Positions 8,246 to 18,870 are shown, counted from the stretch's first letter. The stretch is 64,000 bases of DNA from Arachnia propionica (GCF_037055325.1 NZ_CP146373.1:1302001-1366000), one strand, 5' to 3'. Program-made: numbers and translations. Notes: generated from the sequence alone by a model not told the origin.

Positions 8246-9790
8246 TCAGCCGATGAGGGCCAGCAACGACCCCTGCAGGAAGTACACGACGAATAGCGCA
8301 GCGACCACGTACATGAGCGGGTGCACCCGTTTCGCGTGTCCGCGGATCACCTTGATGAAGACGTGGGCAAGGAAACCCACACCGATGCCGACGGTGATGG
8401 AGTAAGAGAAGGGCATGAGGATGATGGTGAGGAACGCGGGGATGCCCACCTCGGGATCACTCCAGTCGACGTCGACCACCTGTTCGATCATCAGGAAACC
8501 TACGAACACCAACACCGGCGAGGCAGCCTCGGAGGGCACCATGTTGATGATCGGCGACAGGAAGACGGCCACCAGGAAGGCCAGGCCGGTGACGACGGAG
8601 GCCAGGCCCGTGCGGGCGCCCTCACCGACACCTGCCGTCGACTCGACGTAGCAGGTGTTCGACGACACCGACCCGAGACCACCGGCCACCGCACCCAGGG
8701 AGTCGACCAGGAGGATCTCAGTGACGTGGTCCGGCATGCCGTGTTCGTCCAGCAGCTTGCCCTCGGAACCGACGGCGACGACGGTTCCCATGGTATCGAA
8801 GAAATCAGCGAGCAGCAGCGAGAACACCAACACCATCAGACCCAGGAAGGTCGGGAAGCTGAAGTGACCGCCAACGTAGAAGGCTCCGACCATGTCCACC
8901 CGGAACAGCAGCCCCAAGTCGGGCAGGGAGAAGTTCGCCAGGGAGGGCACGTTCAGCGCCCATCCGCTGAGGTTTTTCTCCCCGACATGAGCGCCGACGT
9001 GACCGACGGCCTCGATGATGATCGCCATCACCGTCGCGGAGACAATGGAGATCAGCATCGCCCCCTTGACCTTCAGCACGTACAGGGCGATCAGCAGTCC
9101 CAGCCCGACCACGAACACGAGGATGGGCCAGCCGGTCAGCGAGCCGGAGATGCCGAGCTCCACGGGCGGAGAACCCTCAGGCTTGCGCACCACTCCCGCG
9201 TTGACGAGCCCGACGAAGGCGATGAACAGGCCGATGCCGACAGAGATCGCGGTTCGCAGGGTTTTCGGTACGGCCTTGAACACAGCCGTGCGGAACCCGG
9301 TGAGCACGAGGACCGCGATGAGGATCCCCTCCCAGACCACCAGCCCCATGGCCTGCGGCCAGGTCATCTGCGGCACGAGGGTGTAGGCGACGAGGGCGTT
9401 CAGCCCGAGCCCCGTCGCAAGCCCCATCGGGAAACGACCGACCAGCCCCATGAGGACAGTCATGATGCCAGCGACGAAGGCGGTGGCGGCAGCAACCATT
9501 CCGATCGATGCGCCGGTAGCGACGCTATCGACCTGTGTCCTCGCAGCGTCCAGGAATTTCGGCGCTCCAGAAATGAGGTTTCCGTTGACATCGGCGGCGG
9601 TGCCGATGATGAGCGGGTTCAGCGCGATGATGTAGGCCATCGCGAAGAAGGTCACCAGACCGCCGCGAACCTCTTGACCGATACTGGAACCGTGCTTCGA
9701 GAGGCGGAAGTGGCGTTCAACCCAAGAGGCATCCGGGGAAAAGCCCGTGTTCTTGGGGAGCTTGGCAGCTTTCGGGGATTTCATGACCAC
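8246..9790 (-). CDS. NCS2 family purine permease (AzgA/PbuG type)
   Basis: This is probably a proton-coupled uptake system for guanine, hypoxanthine or adenine. The 514-residue protein has 12-13 hydrophobic segments. Family features are FFAMAYIIALNP in the first helix, a glycine-rich GLATGLGLNALVAY helix, FFDTMGTVVAVG, and the substrate-region SSNTCYVESTAGVGEGARTG. These are AzgA-like rather than UraA-like. The start is either GTG 9790, which lies 8 nt after a TATGAT -10, or ATG 9784 two codons later. No purine genes adjoin, so substrate assignment rests on family motifs alone. Confidence 0.9.
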   Translation of the reverse strand: MVMKSPKAAKLPKNTGFSPDASWVERHFRLSKHGSSIGQEVRGGLVTFFAMAYIIALNPLIIGTAADVNGNLISGAPKFLDAARTQVDSVATGASIGMVAAATAFVAGIMTVLMGLVGRFPMGLATGLGLNALVAYTLVPQMTWPQAMGLVVWEGILIAVLVLTGFRTAVFKAVPKTLRTAISVGIGLFIAFVGLVNAGVVRKPEGSPPVELGISGSLTGWPILVFVVGLGLLIALYVLKVKGAMLISIVSATVMAIIIEAVGHVGAHVGEKNLSGWALNVPSLANFSLPDLGLLFRVDMVGAFYVGGHFSFPTFLGLMVLVFSLLLADFFDTMGTVVAVGSEGKLLDEHGMPDHVTEILLVDSLGAVAGGLGSVSSNTCYVESTAGVGEGARTGLASVVTGLAFLVAVFLSPIINMVPSEAASPVLVFVGFLMIEQVVDVDWSDPEVGIPAFLTIILMPFSYSITVGIGVGFLAHVFIKVIRGHAKRVHPLMYVVAALFVVYFLQGSLLALIG

Positions 9791-9846
9791 GTATCGGGAT
9801 CATAGACCCGGGAATGCGGATGGGAACACCACCCGCGCGGAGGCGA

Positions 9847-10620
9847 TCAGTCAAATAGCTGTTCGTCAATCCCGATGGTGTCGAACACCGGGGCGGGCAG
9901 CTCCCGGGCTCGCTCAGCGGCCACCACGTCGGAGTGTCCGCCGCAGCCGTGTTCGAGGCTGACGACGCACGCATCCGAGGGCGAGTACTCGTTTGCGCAG
10001 GCGCCGAACAAGGTGCCCAGCGAGCCACGCAGCGGTACGAAATAACCGCAGGACGAACAGGTGGCGGGGGATTGTCTGCTGGAGTCGTCGCCGCTGCCCG
10101 GGGCGCCGGAAAGCCAGCGCTCCACGGCGGCATCGCGTCCGGCTGCCGAGAGCACCCGCTCCCTTCCGATGCCCAGCTCGGCAACGGTGGAACGCAACTG
10201 CGACCATTCGGCCGGGTCGGCGTCCGCGGGCAGGTCTGTCGCGGCGAAGCCGGGTTCAAGGCGCGGATCGTTGTCCGGGGTGGCCATGAGCATTCCCGGT
10301 CCGATGTCTCCGGGTTGGATTCGCTGTTCCCAGGGCACCCAGGGCGGGGCCAGCAGCGCATCGGCACTGGGCAGCAGCACTACCTCGTTGATGGTGGCGG
10401 CGCGGGCCCGGGATGCGCGCACCAGCGTCACCGCCCAGTACCAGTCCGGGTAGCCAGCCAGCAGGCAGGCGAAGGAATGGGTCACCACCCGTTCTCCCTC
10501 GGCAACTACTCCGAGGTGCTCGCCAACAGCGTCTTCCCCTCCGGACTCGACAGCCGCAGCGCGCGCCAGATCAATCGCGGAGGCGGCAACCGAATCAACT
10601 TTCAGCCTCGCCACTCTCAC
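9847..10620 (-). CDS. DUF3027 family protein
   Basis: This 257-residue actinobacterial conserved protein has no established function. The N-terminal two thirds include the family-like segment YPDWYWAVTLVR (about 57-68) and a PPWVPWEQR motif (about 92-100). The C-terminal third is a cysteine-rich module with C188, C191, C208, C218, C226 and H229, which could bind zinc. The start is GTG 10620, overlapping the cold shock gene's TGA by 4 nt, so it is probably translationally coupled. The cspA-DUF3027 pair recurs in actinobacteria, which suggests a linked role in RNA or stress physiology (inference). Confidence 0.88.
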   Translation of the reverse strand: MRVARLKVDSVAASAIDLARAAAVESGGEDAVGEHLGVVAEGERVVTHSFACLLAGYPDWYWAVTLVRASRARAATINEVVLLPSADALLAPPWVPWEQRIQPGDIGPGMLMATPDNDPRLEPGFAATDLPADADPAEWSQLRSTVAELGIGRERVLSAAGRDAAVERWLSGAPGSGDDSSRQSPATCSSCGYFVPLRGSLGTLFGACANEYSPSDACVVSLEHGCGGHSDVVAAERARELPAPVFDTIGIDEQLFD

Positions 10621-11000
10621 AGCTCCAGTTCGTCGGCAACGCGGCGCAGCACCGCTGCGATCTTCGCGCCGTGTTTGTCATCGGGGTAGCGACCGTGTCG
10701 GTATCCGTTACCCAGGGCGTCGAGCATCTTGATGAGGTCCTCGATGATCACGGCCATGTCCTGGGCCTTCTTCCGCGACGCCTTGGACAGCGACGGCGGA
10801 ACCTCTATGAGACGCACGGACAGGGCCTGCTCACCGCGGCGCCCCTCGATCACCCCGAATTCCACCTTCTGTCCAGGTTTCAGCGCTGCCACCCCCTTGG
10901 GCAGCACCCCTGACCGGACGAACACGTCACCGCCTCCGTCCTTCGTGATGAACCCAAATCCCTTGTCGGCATCGAAGAAGCGAACTCGTCCGGTGGGCAT
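10617..11000 (-). CDS. cold shock domain protein, long actinobacterial type
   Basis: A single-stranded nucleic-acid chaperone of 127 residues. The OB fold occupies about residues 1-65, with RNP1-like KGFGFITKDG and RNP2-like DVFVRSGVL. The roughly 60-residue charged helical extension is typical of the longer actinobacterial Csp. I chose the start at ATG 11000 because it has a GGGAG ribosome binding site; the longer frame adds a non-conserved segment. It is the first gene of a two-gene unit with the DUF3027 protein. Confidence 0.92.
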   Translation of the reverse strand: MPTGRVRFFDADKGFGFITKDGGGDVFVRSGVLPKGVAALKPGQKVEFGVIEGRRGEQALSVRLIEVPPSLSKASRKKAQDMAVIIEDLIKMLDALGNGYRHGRYPDDKHGAKIAAVLRRVADELEL

Positions 11001-11094
11001 GGCAGGCTCTCCCTCGTGGTCGTGGCTGGCAGGCAATTCTATCTCGCCCTGCCCCCGGGGAAAACTCAGGAGAACCTGCGCCCATCACCCCTGG

Positions 11095-11862
11095 TCAGAT
11101 CAGAATGTCGACGACGAGGCGGAAGTAGTCAGCATGGTTCAGCCCAGCGGCAGCAGCCTCGTCGACCACCACCAGAACACTCGGATGAAACTGAAGAATT
11201 GAGGCCGGGCACACCGCCGCCACGGGCCCCTCCACCATGGCGGCCACCGCATCTGCTTTGTGCTGCCCCGTGGCCACCATGACGATGTGTCTGGCTTCCA
11301 TGATGGTTCCCAAGCCTTGAGTAACACAGTGCGTGGGGACCCGCTCGCCCTCATCGAAGAACCGGGCGTTGTCGGCGCGGGTCTGTTCGGTCAAGGTCTT
11401 GACGCGGGTGCGGGAAGCGAACGAGGACGTGGGTTCGTTGAAGCCGATGTGACCGTTGCTTCCGATGCCCAGCACCTGCACGTCCACACCTCCCGCGGCC
11501 GCGATGGCCCGGTCGTACTCACGGGCTGCGGCAGCCAGATCAGGGGCGAAACCGTTCGGCACATGCACCCGGGCGGGGTCCATGCGCAGCGGCTCAACCA
11601 CCGTGCGCAGGATGGTCTGCCGGTAACTGAGCGGGTTCTGCGGGTCGATGCCCACGTACTCGTCGAGGGCGAACCCGATACCGCATGAGAAGTCGGCCTC
11701 CCCCGCGGCCACCCTGCGAGCCAGCTCGTTGTAGAGGCTCAGCGGAGAGCTGCCCGTGGCAAGCCCCAGCACGGGGGCTGCGAGCCCCTCAACCCATTGG
11801 AGAACTCGATTCGCAGCGATCTGACCGACCTGCTGCTCGTCGGAGCAGATGACCACTTCCAT
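11095..11862 (-). CDS. nagB: glucosamine-6-phosphate deaminase
   Basis: It converts glucosamine-6-phosphate to fructose-6-phosphate and ammonia, joining amino-sugar catabolism to glycolysis downstream of NagA. The 255-residue product has the phosphate-binding LGLATGSSPLSLY, FALDEYVGI with the catalytic Asp, and GIGSNGHIGFNEP containing the active-site His/Glu dyad. The length fits. ATG 11862 follows AAGGAG. It is divergent from the Pro-rich membrane protein across a 189-nt region with a palindrome. Confidence 0.95.
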   Translation of the reverse strand: MEVVICSDEQQVGQIAANRVLQWVEGLAAPVLGLATGSSPLSLYNELARRVAAGEADFSCGIGFALDEYVGIDPQNPLSYRQTILRTVVEPLRMDPARVHVPNGFAPDLAAAAREYDRAIAAAGGVDVQVLGIGSNGHIGFNEPTSSFASRTRVKTLTEQTRADNARFFDEGERVPTHCVTQGLGTIMEARHIVMVATGQHKADAVAAMVEGPVAAVCPASILQFHPSVLVVVDEAAAAGLNHADYFRLVVDILI

Positions 11863-11875
11863 TGCCGGGCTCCTT

Positions 11876-11923
11876 CACCACACAACCACAACCACAACCG
11901 CGCACAATCCGCTTCAAAGCGGA
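11876..11923. promoter_or_regulatory. CACAAC repeats and palindrome upstream of nagB
   Basis: A run of three to four ACAACC/CACAAC hexamers (about 11878-11899) is followed by the near-perfect 16-bp palindrome TCCGCTTCAAAGCGGA (11908-11923). Both lie in the divergent nagB promoter region. It does not look like the DasR box known from Streptomyces. Operator function is inferred from position only. Confidence 0.35.
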
Positions 11924-12038
11924 CAATACGCCGAGGAAAACTGCTCGGCATCCTCAACGATCCCGAGGACATCAAACAATCAAGCGTCATGTTCAGCTCC
12001 CGACACCAGCTCACGAAAGTCCGCTCACCCTCCCCCGC

Positions 12039-12044
12039 TACTCT
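12039..12044 (+). promoter_or_regulatory. -10 element TACTCT, leaderless start
   Basis: TACTCT lies 7 nt before ATG 12052, the recurrent leaderless spacing in this window. Confidence 0.5.
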
Positions 12045-12051
12045 GGTGGCC

Positions 12052-12771
12052 ATGGCTTCCTGGACTGACGGGGCTGCTTACGCTCCACTCGAACGGCCAG
12101 ACGGTTTCGCGACTCCTGAGACGGCTCCGCTACCCGTCGCCGAGCCCGCACCGCAAACGACCCCTGGAGCCGTCCCGCCTCCATCCGGTTTCGCACCGAT
12201 GCCCCCGTCCGTGGCATTGGAGAACCTTGGCAAGAAGGAAATCAGCCGCCGCAACCCCACGGTGCCTTTCGACGTGTCCTCCGCATTGATGATGGCGTAC
12301 ACGGGGTACGGGGAACGCGACCCGCAGCAGCCCTTCGCGGTCGCCACGATCGGCTCCCCCCATGCGTCGATGGCCCCGCCCGACCCGGCTGCCCGCCTGA
12401 CACCACCACCGAACCCGTATCAACCGATGCCCACGGGCCCCTACCCATCAGCCCCCCAGTACGGCCAGACCGTTTCCGCTCCCATAACCCAAGCCCAACA
12501 AAGCCTCTTGATCATCGCCGGGGCCGTGTCCTTCCTGGGGACGTTCCTGCCCACGGCCCTACCTCTGCTCCTCATCGCGGCAGGTGGGTTGTTGCTGCGT
12601 TCCGGTACAACAGGTCGCCAGATAGGAATTGCTTCCCTCGTCGTCGGGGCCCTGTTGACTATCACACTGTTCGCAAAGATGCAGCATGTGCTGACCGGGC
12701 TCGGCAGGTGGATCGGTCTCGCCTTCGGGATTGCCTGTGTGGCAATCGCTTTCAGCCAAGCACGGCGTTGA
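12052..12771 (+). CDS. proline-rich membrane protein of unknown function
   Basis: No named family recognised. The 239-residue product has a cytoplasm-facing N-terminal half rich in Pro, Ala and Thr with PPPSGF and PTGPYPSAPQYG-like segments. A cluster of three or four hydrophobic helices follows (about 145-237). The start at ATG 12052 fits the upstream TACTCT and the composition change; longer frames extend into the nagB promoter. It converges on the NUDIX gene and the 3' ends overlap by 20 nt. Confidence 0.75.
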   Translation: MASWTDGAAYAPLERPDGFATPETAPLPVAEPAPQTTPGAVPPPSGFAPMPPSVALENLGKKEISRRNPTVPFDVSSALMMAYTGYGERDPQQPFAVATIGSPHASMAPPDPAARLTPPPNPYQPMPTGPYPSAPQYGQTVSAPITQAQQSLLIIAGAVSFLGTFLPTALPLLLIAAGGLLLRSGTTGRQIGIASLVVGALLTITLFAKMQHVLTGLGRWIGLAFGIACVAIAFSQARR

Positions 12772-13282
12772 CCCGTTCCCAATCGGTCGGGCTCAGCTGC
12801 ACGGTCGACTCCTCGCGGTCGGCCAGCAGCAGCGGGTGATCGGGATCTGATCTGACGATTTCGGCCACGCATGCCGGCCAGACTTTCCCCGGCAGGGAGT
12901 CGAGCCGCCACCAGCGAAAACCCTTCATGCGTTTCTTCTCAGCTTCGGTCCATCCCAGGTTGCTCGGCTCGAAACGTCGCGTCCGGGCGAGAAAGAAAAG
13001 TTCGTCCTGCACCCGGATGCGATCGGAGTAGCCGTGGCAGACCCGGCCCTGCGCCACTGGCCCGATGAGGTCGGTGGGATTCAGGTGCAATCCGGTCTCC
13101 TCCTCCACTTCCCGGCAGGCCGCCTCCTTGGGGTTCTCCCCGGCGTCGATTCCGCCACCCGGAGCCACCCACCAGGAGGAGCCGGGGATACCGGGGTCGG
13201 AGTCGTTCAGCAGCAGCACTTCCTCGCCCGCCAACAGAAGCACCCTGGCGCCGCACCGCACCTTGAGGGGACGGAGGTTCAC
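12752..13282 (-). CDS. NUDIX hydrolase
   Basis: Hydrolyses a nucleoside-diphosphate-linked compound; the substrate is not deducible. The 176-residue protein carries a complete NUDIX box: G43, E49, then REVEEETGL (R57-L65). The start is GTG 13282, overlapping the cutC stop by 4 nt, so it is co-translated with the upstream gene. A longer in-frame reading exists only because cutC is open in another frame. A Trp-rich segment FRWWRLDSLPGKVWP follows the box and may contact substrate. Confidence 0.88.
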   Translation of the reverse strand: MNLRPLKVRCGARVLLLAGEEVLLLNDSDPGIPGSSWWVAPGGGIDAGENPKEAACREVEEETGLHLNPTDLIGPVAQGRVCHGYSDRIRVQDELFFLARTRRFEPSNLGWTEAEKKRMKGFRWWRLDSLPGKVWPACVAEIVRSDPDHPLLLADREESTVQLSPTDWERVNAVLG

Positions 13283-13986
13283 CGCGAACCCCTGACGGTT
13301 GCAGACTGCTCGTCGATCAGCTCCCGCCAGGTGCGCACCAGGCCTGGATCGACATAGGCCTTGTAGCTGCCCCCGGGACGGGCGGGACTGCCAATGTGGA
13401 AGGCCCGCACCCCGGCACGGATCAGCCACGGGACGTGTTCGGGTCGCAGCCCTCCCCCGGCCATGATCACCCGAGCAATCCCCGGGTTGGAGCGGGCTCG
13501 CTCCAGGAGTTCGTCGAGTCCGTGCTCGACCCCTCGCGCCGAACCTGCGGTGAGCACCTGATCGAGGCGTGGCAGGGTGGCCAGGTCCTCCCAAGCGTCG
13601 TCGAAGTCCAGGCAGTTGTCGACGGCTCGGTGGAAGGTCCAGGCAAAATCACCGTCGGCGACGAGCGCGTTGCACACCTCGAGGTCCACCCCAGCGTGAC
13701 CGTTCAAGAACCCCAGCACCACCCCGTCGGCCCCCTCCCCCAGGTAGGCGGAGATGAGTCCCTTCAAACGGGTGAGTTCTCCCCCGTCGGTGCGAAACCC
13801 ACCACGCAACCGCACCATGGGACGGATCTGGATGGAGGTCGCGCGGCGCACCTTCGCGACCGTCGCGGGTTCTGGGGAGAGCCCGTCCTCGTTCATGGTG
13901 CCGAGCAGCTCGACGCGATCGGCCCCGCCTTCCTCGGCGCGCTGCGCATCGGCAGCGTGCAGCGCAATCACTTCCAACAGGCTCAT
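13279..13986 (-). CDS. cutC: CutC family protein
   Basis: A TIM-barrel protein historically linked to copper homeostasis in E. coli; that role is disputed for the family. The 235-residue product shows the CutC N-terminus LLEVIALHAADAQRAEEGGA, the DRVELLG strand, IRPMVR, the GADGVVLGFL segment, FHRAVDNC, and MAGGGLRPEHVP near the C-terminus. ATG 13986 is the natural start; the frame upstream lacks conserved sequence. It forms a two-gene unit with the NUDIX hydrolase (GTGA overlap). Confidence 0.87.
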   Translation of the reverse strand: MSLLEVIALHAADAQRAEEGGADRVELLGTMNEDGLSPEPATVAKVRRATSIQIRPMVRLRGGFRTDGGELTRLKGLISAYLGEGADGVVLGFLNGHAGVDLEVCNALVADGDFAWTFHRAVDNCLDFDDAWEDLATLPRLDQVLTAGSARGVEHGLDELLERARSNPGIARVIMAGGGLRPEHVPWLIRAGVRAFHIGSPARPGGSYKAYVDPGLVRTWRELIDEQSATVRGSR

Positions 13987-14153
13987 GGGACCAGTCTGCC
14001 GACTCCTCCCCCATCCGGTCCACGCGGGATAAACCACGTACTCCCCATCCAGCCAATGCACGGAACCGTACGGCCTCAGCCCACCGCAATAGCTGCGGCT
14101 GCACGCACACCCAGCCCACACGGCAACCGCCCCAGCAACACCGGAACACGACA

Positions 14154-14185
14154 AGGGTGGGGTCTCCTGGAGGAGACCCCACCCT
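14154..14185 (-). terminator. strong hairpin terminator of groEL
   Basis: A 14-bp perfect stem with a TGGA loop lies 20 nt past the groEL stop codon. It has no poly-T tail, as is common in high-G+C actinobacteria. Confidence 0.75.
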
Positions 14186-14205
14186 CATGGGTTTCGAGCA
14201 AGCGA

Positions 14206-15984
<1,779 letters not shown>

Positions 15985-16011
15985 TTAGCACTCCACCAAG
16001 GAGAGTGCAAA
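15985..16011 (-). promoter_or_regulatory. CIRCE element (second copy)
   Basis: On the minus strand TTTGCACTC-N9-GAGTGCTAA differs from consensus at one position. It lies 8 nt beyond the first copy, giving tandem HrcA sites. Because osmC starts at 16089 in the other direction, these operators could also affect that gene. Confidence 0.88.
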
Positions 16012-16088
16012 GAACAGGCATGATGTTTCCGGTCCCCGTACCCTCACCAGCCCTGATCGACTGGCCAACAACACGAGGAGCATTGGCA

Positions 16089-16634
16089 ATGAGCAGAACC
16101 CATCAGTACGAAATCGCCTTGACGTGGACCGGCAACCATGGCCATGGCACCAGGTCCTACAGCAGCTATGGCAGGGATCATGAGCTGTCCTCAGACGGTA
16201 GACCTGTCATCCTCGGGAGCGCTGACCCGGCTTTTCGTGGGGATCCAACGCGTTGGAACCCCGAACAACTCCTCGTAGCTGCCGTGGCACAGTGCCACAT
16301 GCTCTGGTACCTGCATCTCGCAGCAGATGCGGGCATCAGCGTCATCGCCTATGAGGACCACCCCTGCGGTCTCATGACGGAGGACGGCATACGCGGAGGG
16401 GCCTTCGACCAGGTGACTCTTCGACCGCGGGTGACGATCACACCGGATGACGATCCAGAAGTCGCGCTGCGTCTGCACGATGATGCCTCCGCCACGTGTT
16501 TCATCGCTCAATCCATGCGCTTTCCCATCAAACACGAACCGGTAGTCAACCAAGCCCCGGGCACGATCCGCCCCGCCATGGCATCGGACTGTCCTGCGAT
16601 GCTGGACTCATGTCTCCACCCCGATGAGCCGTGA
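16089..16634 (+). CDS. OsmC family peroxiredoxin-like protein
   Basis: A probable thiol peroxidase of the OsmC/Ohr superfamily acting on organic hydroperoxides in the cytoplasm. The 181-residue product has the NPEQLLVAAVAQCH helix with reactive Cys near C69 and the second Cys in ATCFIAQSMRFP (about C137). Both are in the positions expected for the redox pair. The start is ATG 16089 after a GAGGAG ribosome binding site. It is divergent from groEL and shares the CIRCE-bearing intergenic region, a plausible stress link (inference). Confidence 0.88.
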   Translation: MSRTHQYEIALTWTGNHGHGTRSYSSYGRDHELSSDGRPVILGSADPAFRGDPTRWNPEQLLVAAVAQCHMLWYLHLAADAGISVIAYEDHPCGLMTEDGIRGGAFDQVTLRPRVTITPDDDPEVALRLHDDASATCFIAQSMRFPIKHEPVVNQAPGTIRPAMASDCPAMLDSCLHPDEP

Positions 16635-16733
16635 GTCGAGCTGGTGGCTCACCACCGTGGAATCCCCTACGACCAAGCCGGCCTCCGGCGGGGGTTTCGT
16701 CGCCAAGGAGCTGTGACCCGCCCTGCCAGCTGG

Positions 16734-17186
16734 TCAGGGAAGCACCACCAGCGTGTGGTCGCAGCCCTCGAGTTCCTCGTCGATGATGGCGGCGATCCTG
16801 TCCCAATCGCCCCCGGCGAGACCTGCCCCGATCTTTGGGTAGCCGATCCGGGCGTCGGGGAAGTTCTTCGCGACGGCCCGGAAGTTCGAGCGGATAGCGT
16901 CGTAGTCGACGAGCGCCCCGCTGCCCCGGTAGTTGCCCTGGGTGTAGGCGTTGATGACGGTGAAGCGCACGTCGTCACGGACGATCTCCGCGCTGGTGTA
17001 GGTGCCGAGCTTCTCGAAGTCCCCCTTGATGGTGGCCCTGTCAGCGGCGAACGCCTCGGGCAGCCGGTCCCTGACGGCCCGGGCGATTCCTGCACCCATC
17101 GTGTTGTAGCAGTTGCAGCCGTGAATGATGACGTCGAATTCCCCCTCGAGGGCCAATGTGATCAGGTCACCGGTGACGGTCTTCAT
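16734..17186 (-). CDS. macro domain protein, ADP-ribose binding
   Basis: A stand-alone macro domain of 150 residues that should bind ADP-ribose or a derivative. GDLI at the N-terminus, HGCNCYNTMGAGIA (about 22-35) with the substrate-contacting Asn residues, and YPKIGAGLAGG near the C-terminus are the family signature of the Poa1p/ALC1-like branch. It is the second gene of a pair: the DUF3263 stop lies 1 nt upstream of its ATG. Whether it removes ADP-ribose from proteins, nucleic acid or a metabolite is not shown. Confidence 0.88.
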   Translation of the reverse strand: MKTVTGDLITLALEGEFDVIIHGCNCYNTMGAGIARAVRDRLPEAFAADRATIKGDFEKLGTYTSAEIVRDDVRFTVINAYTQGNYRGSGALVDYDAIRSNFRAVAKNFPDARIGYPKIGAGLAGGDWDRIAAIIDEELEGCDHTLVVLP

Positions 17187-17187
17187 C

Positions 17188-17454
17188 TCAGCCGTGGAGC
17201 CTTCGGGCGGAGCGGGCGGCCTGGCGCTGGGCGCGCTGGCGGCGCAGCCGCTTGACCAGCAGCGGTTTGTAGTCGAGGGCCGCCGGGTCGTCTATGAGCG
17301 TGTTGAGCCGCTGGTAGTAGCGGGTAGTGGAGCAACCGAAACGTTCCATGATCGCCTGCTCCTTCGGAACTTCCAGGGTGAACCAGCGTTCCTCGAAGTC
17401 GAGCATTGCGGCATCGCGCTCGGCGAGTGGGGTTTCCAGGATGGCCTCGGTCAT
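17188..17454 (-). CDS. DUF3263 family small protein
   Basis: An 88-residue actinobacterial protein of unknown function. The family pattern is clear: LDFEERWFTLEVPKEQAI, then RFGCSTTRYYQRLNTLIDDP and a basic tail RLRRQRAQRQAAR. The central segment looks like a helix-turn-helix and the tail is strongly basic, so nucleic-acid binding is plausible (inference). The ATG lies 6 nt after a TAGCAT -10 (17461-17466, minus strand). The macro-domain gene follows immediately. Confidence 0.85.
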   Translation of the reverse strand: MTEAILETPLAERDAAMLDFEERWFTLEVPKEQAIMERFGCSTTRYYQRLNTLIDDPAALDYKPLLVKRLRRQRAQRQAARSARRLHG

Positions 17455-17460
17455 GGTGCC

Positions 17461-17466
17461 ATGCTA
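17461..17466 (-). promoter_or_regulatory. -10 element TAGCAT, leaderless start of DUF3263-macro operon
   Basis: On the minus strand TAGCAT is 6 nt from ATG 17454, with no Shine-Dalgarno between them. Confidence 0.5.
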
Positions 17467-17629
17467 CGTGATGGTCCCCGTCTTAAATCACACGTGCGTG
17501 ATTCGAGATGACCGGGCAGGCGTCGTCGAGTTTTCACAAAATGTCTGCGCCCCGACAGATTGTGCATGAGACTTGGACCAACCGGTTGTTCCGGGTTCAC
17601 TGGTATGACACGTCCATCTGGAGGAAACG

Positions 17630-18808
17630 ATGCTGGAACTGATCGGGGTACGCCAGCGCTACCCCTGGGGCACCAAGGACGCCATCCCCGCCCTTCTCGG
17701 TCGAGCCACCGACGGGCAGCCGTGGGCAGAACAGTGGTTCGGAGCCCATCCGCTCGGCGACTCCCCCACTCCGGACGGTTCAACCCTCTCGGAGCACTTG
17801 GCGCAGGAACCGGATCAGCTCGGCAAGGCTTCACTGATGACCTTCGGACGTCGGCTGCCGTTCCTGGTGAAGGTACTTTCCGCCGCCTCTCCGCTCAGCC
17901 TTCAAGCCCACCCCACCCGCCAGCAGGCCCGCGAGGGCCACGCCCGCGAGTCGCTGCTGGGGATCCCTCTGAATGCCTCCGAACGTTCTTTCAAGGACGA
18001 CTGGCCCAAACCTGAGACGATTGTCGCCCTAACCTCGTTCGAGGCACTGGTCGGATTCCGCGATCCTTTGGTGACCGCCCAGTTATTCGAGGCGCTCGGG
18101 GTCGGTGACGCACTGGCCTCCGTGATCGGACCCCTCCGTGACAGGAGCGGCTCACCCGCCATCCAGGAGGTTTTCCTCGATGTCCTCAGCCTCGACGACC
18201 GCCGCCACCTCGTCGACGAGGTGCTGGGAGCTGCCGTGAACCATCTCGATGCGCCCGGCGAACTTGGCGTCTTCGCCCGCACAGCCGTGGAGATCGACGA
18301 ATTTTTCCCATCCGACCCGGGTATCCTCGCGGCGCTGCTGCTGAATCGTTTCTCCCTCGAACCCGGCCAGGCGCTGGCGCTGCCCCCCGGCGTGATGCAC
18401 AGCTATCTGCGCGGCACATGCATCGAGGTGATGGCGAACTCCGACAACGTGCTGCGCGGCGGCCTGACCGCCAAGCACATTGACGTAGACGCTCTCCTGC
18501 ACGTCGTCGATTTCGCCCCGGGCTCAAATGATGTGTTGTTGCCGAGCGGGTCGGACGGGACCTACATCTATCCGACGAGTTTCGAAGAGTTCGAGCTGTG
18601 GCTGCTGCAACCCACCGACGGCGACACTCTGCAGCTCCCACGCGGGGATTCGGGCAGGATTTGCCTGGTTGCCTCGGGGTCATTCGAACTGACCGGTGAT
18701 GCCGATCCGATCGTCCTGACAGCCGGACATGCCGTGTTCGTGGCTGCCGAAGAGGCCGTCGTGGCGCGGGGTGAAGGGCAGTTGTTCGTGGCTGCGACGG
18801 GAGTGTGA
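17630..18808 (+). CDS. manA: mannose-6-phosphate isomerase, class I
   Basis: A zinc enzyme interconverting mannose-6-phosphate and fructose-6-phosphate. The 392-residue protein has the N-terminal RYPWGTKDAIPALLG, the metal-site LQAHPTRQQA near residue 92, and LPPGVMHSYLRGTCIEVMAN with the conserved Pro-Pro-Gly-x-x-His. The following RGGLTAKHID is also typical. ATG 17630 follows GGAGGAA. It stands alone before a tRNA gene; GDP-mannose genes are not in the window. Confidence 0.93.
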   Translation: MLELIGVRQRYPWGTKDAIPALLGRATDGQPWAEQWFGAHPLGDSPTPDGSTLSEHLAQEPDQLGKASLMTFGRRLPFLVKVLSAASPLSLQAHPTRQQAREGHARESLLGIPLNASERSFKDDWPKPETIVALTSFEALVGFRDPLVTAQLFEALGVGDALASVIGPLRDRSGSPAIQEVFLDVLSLDDRRHLVDEVLGAAVNHLDAPGELGVFARTAVEIDEFFPSDPGILAALLLNRFSLEPGQALALPPGVMHSYLRGTCIEVMANSDNVLRGGLTAKHIDVDALLHVVDFAPGSNDVLLPSGSDGTYIYPTSFEEFELWLLQPTDGDTLQLPRGDSGRICLVASGSFELTGDADPIVLTAGHAVFVAAEEAVVARGEGQLFVAATGV

Positions 18809-18870
18809 TCCCTCACACCACCACCCCGACTTGGCCACATCGTTTCATCCGGGCACAATTGTGCCCACCT

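Noticed and set aside
11876..11899. A CRISPR-like repeat cluster.
   Set aside because: The repeat is only a 6-nt tandem unit without spacers. No CRISPR array or cas gene was found anywhere in the window.
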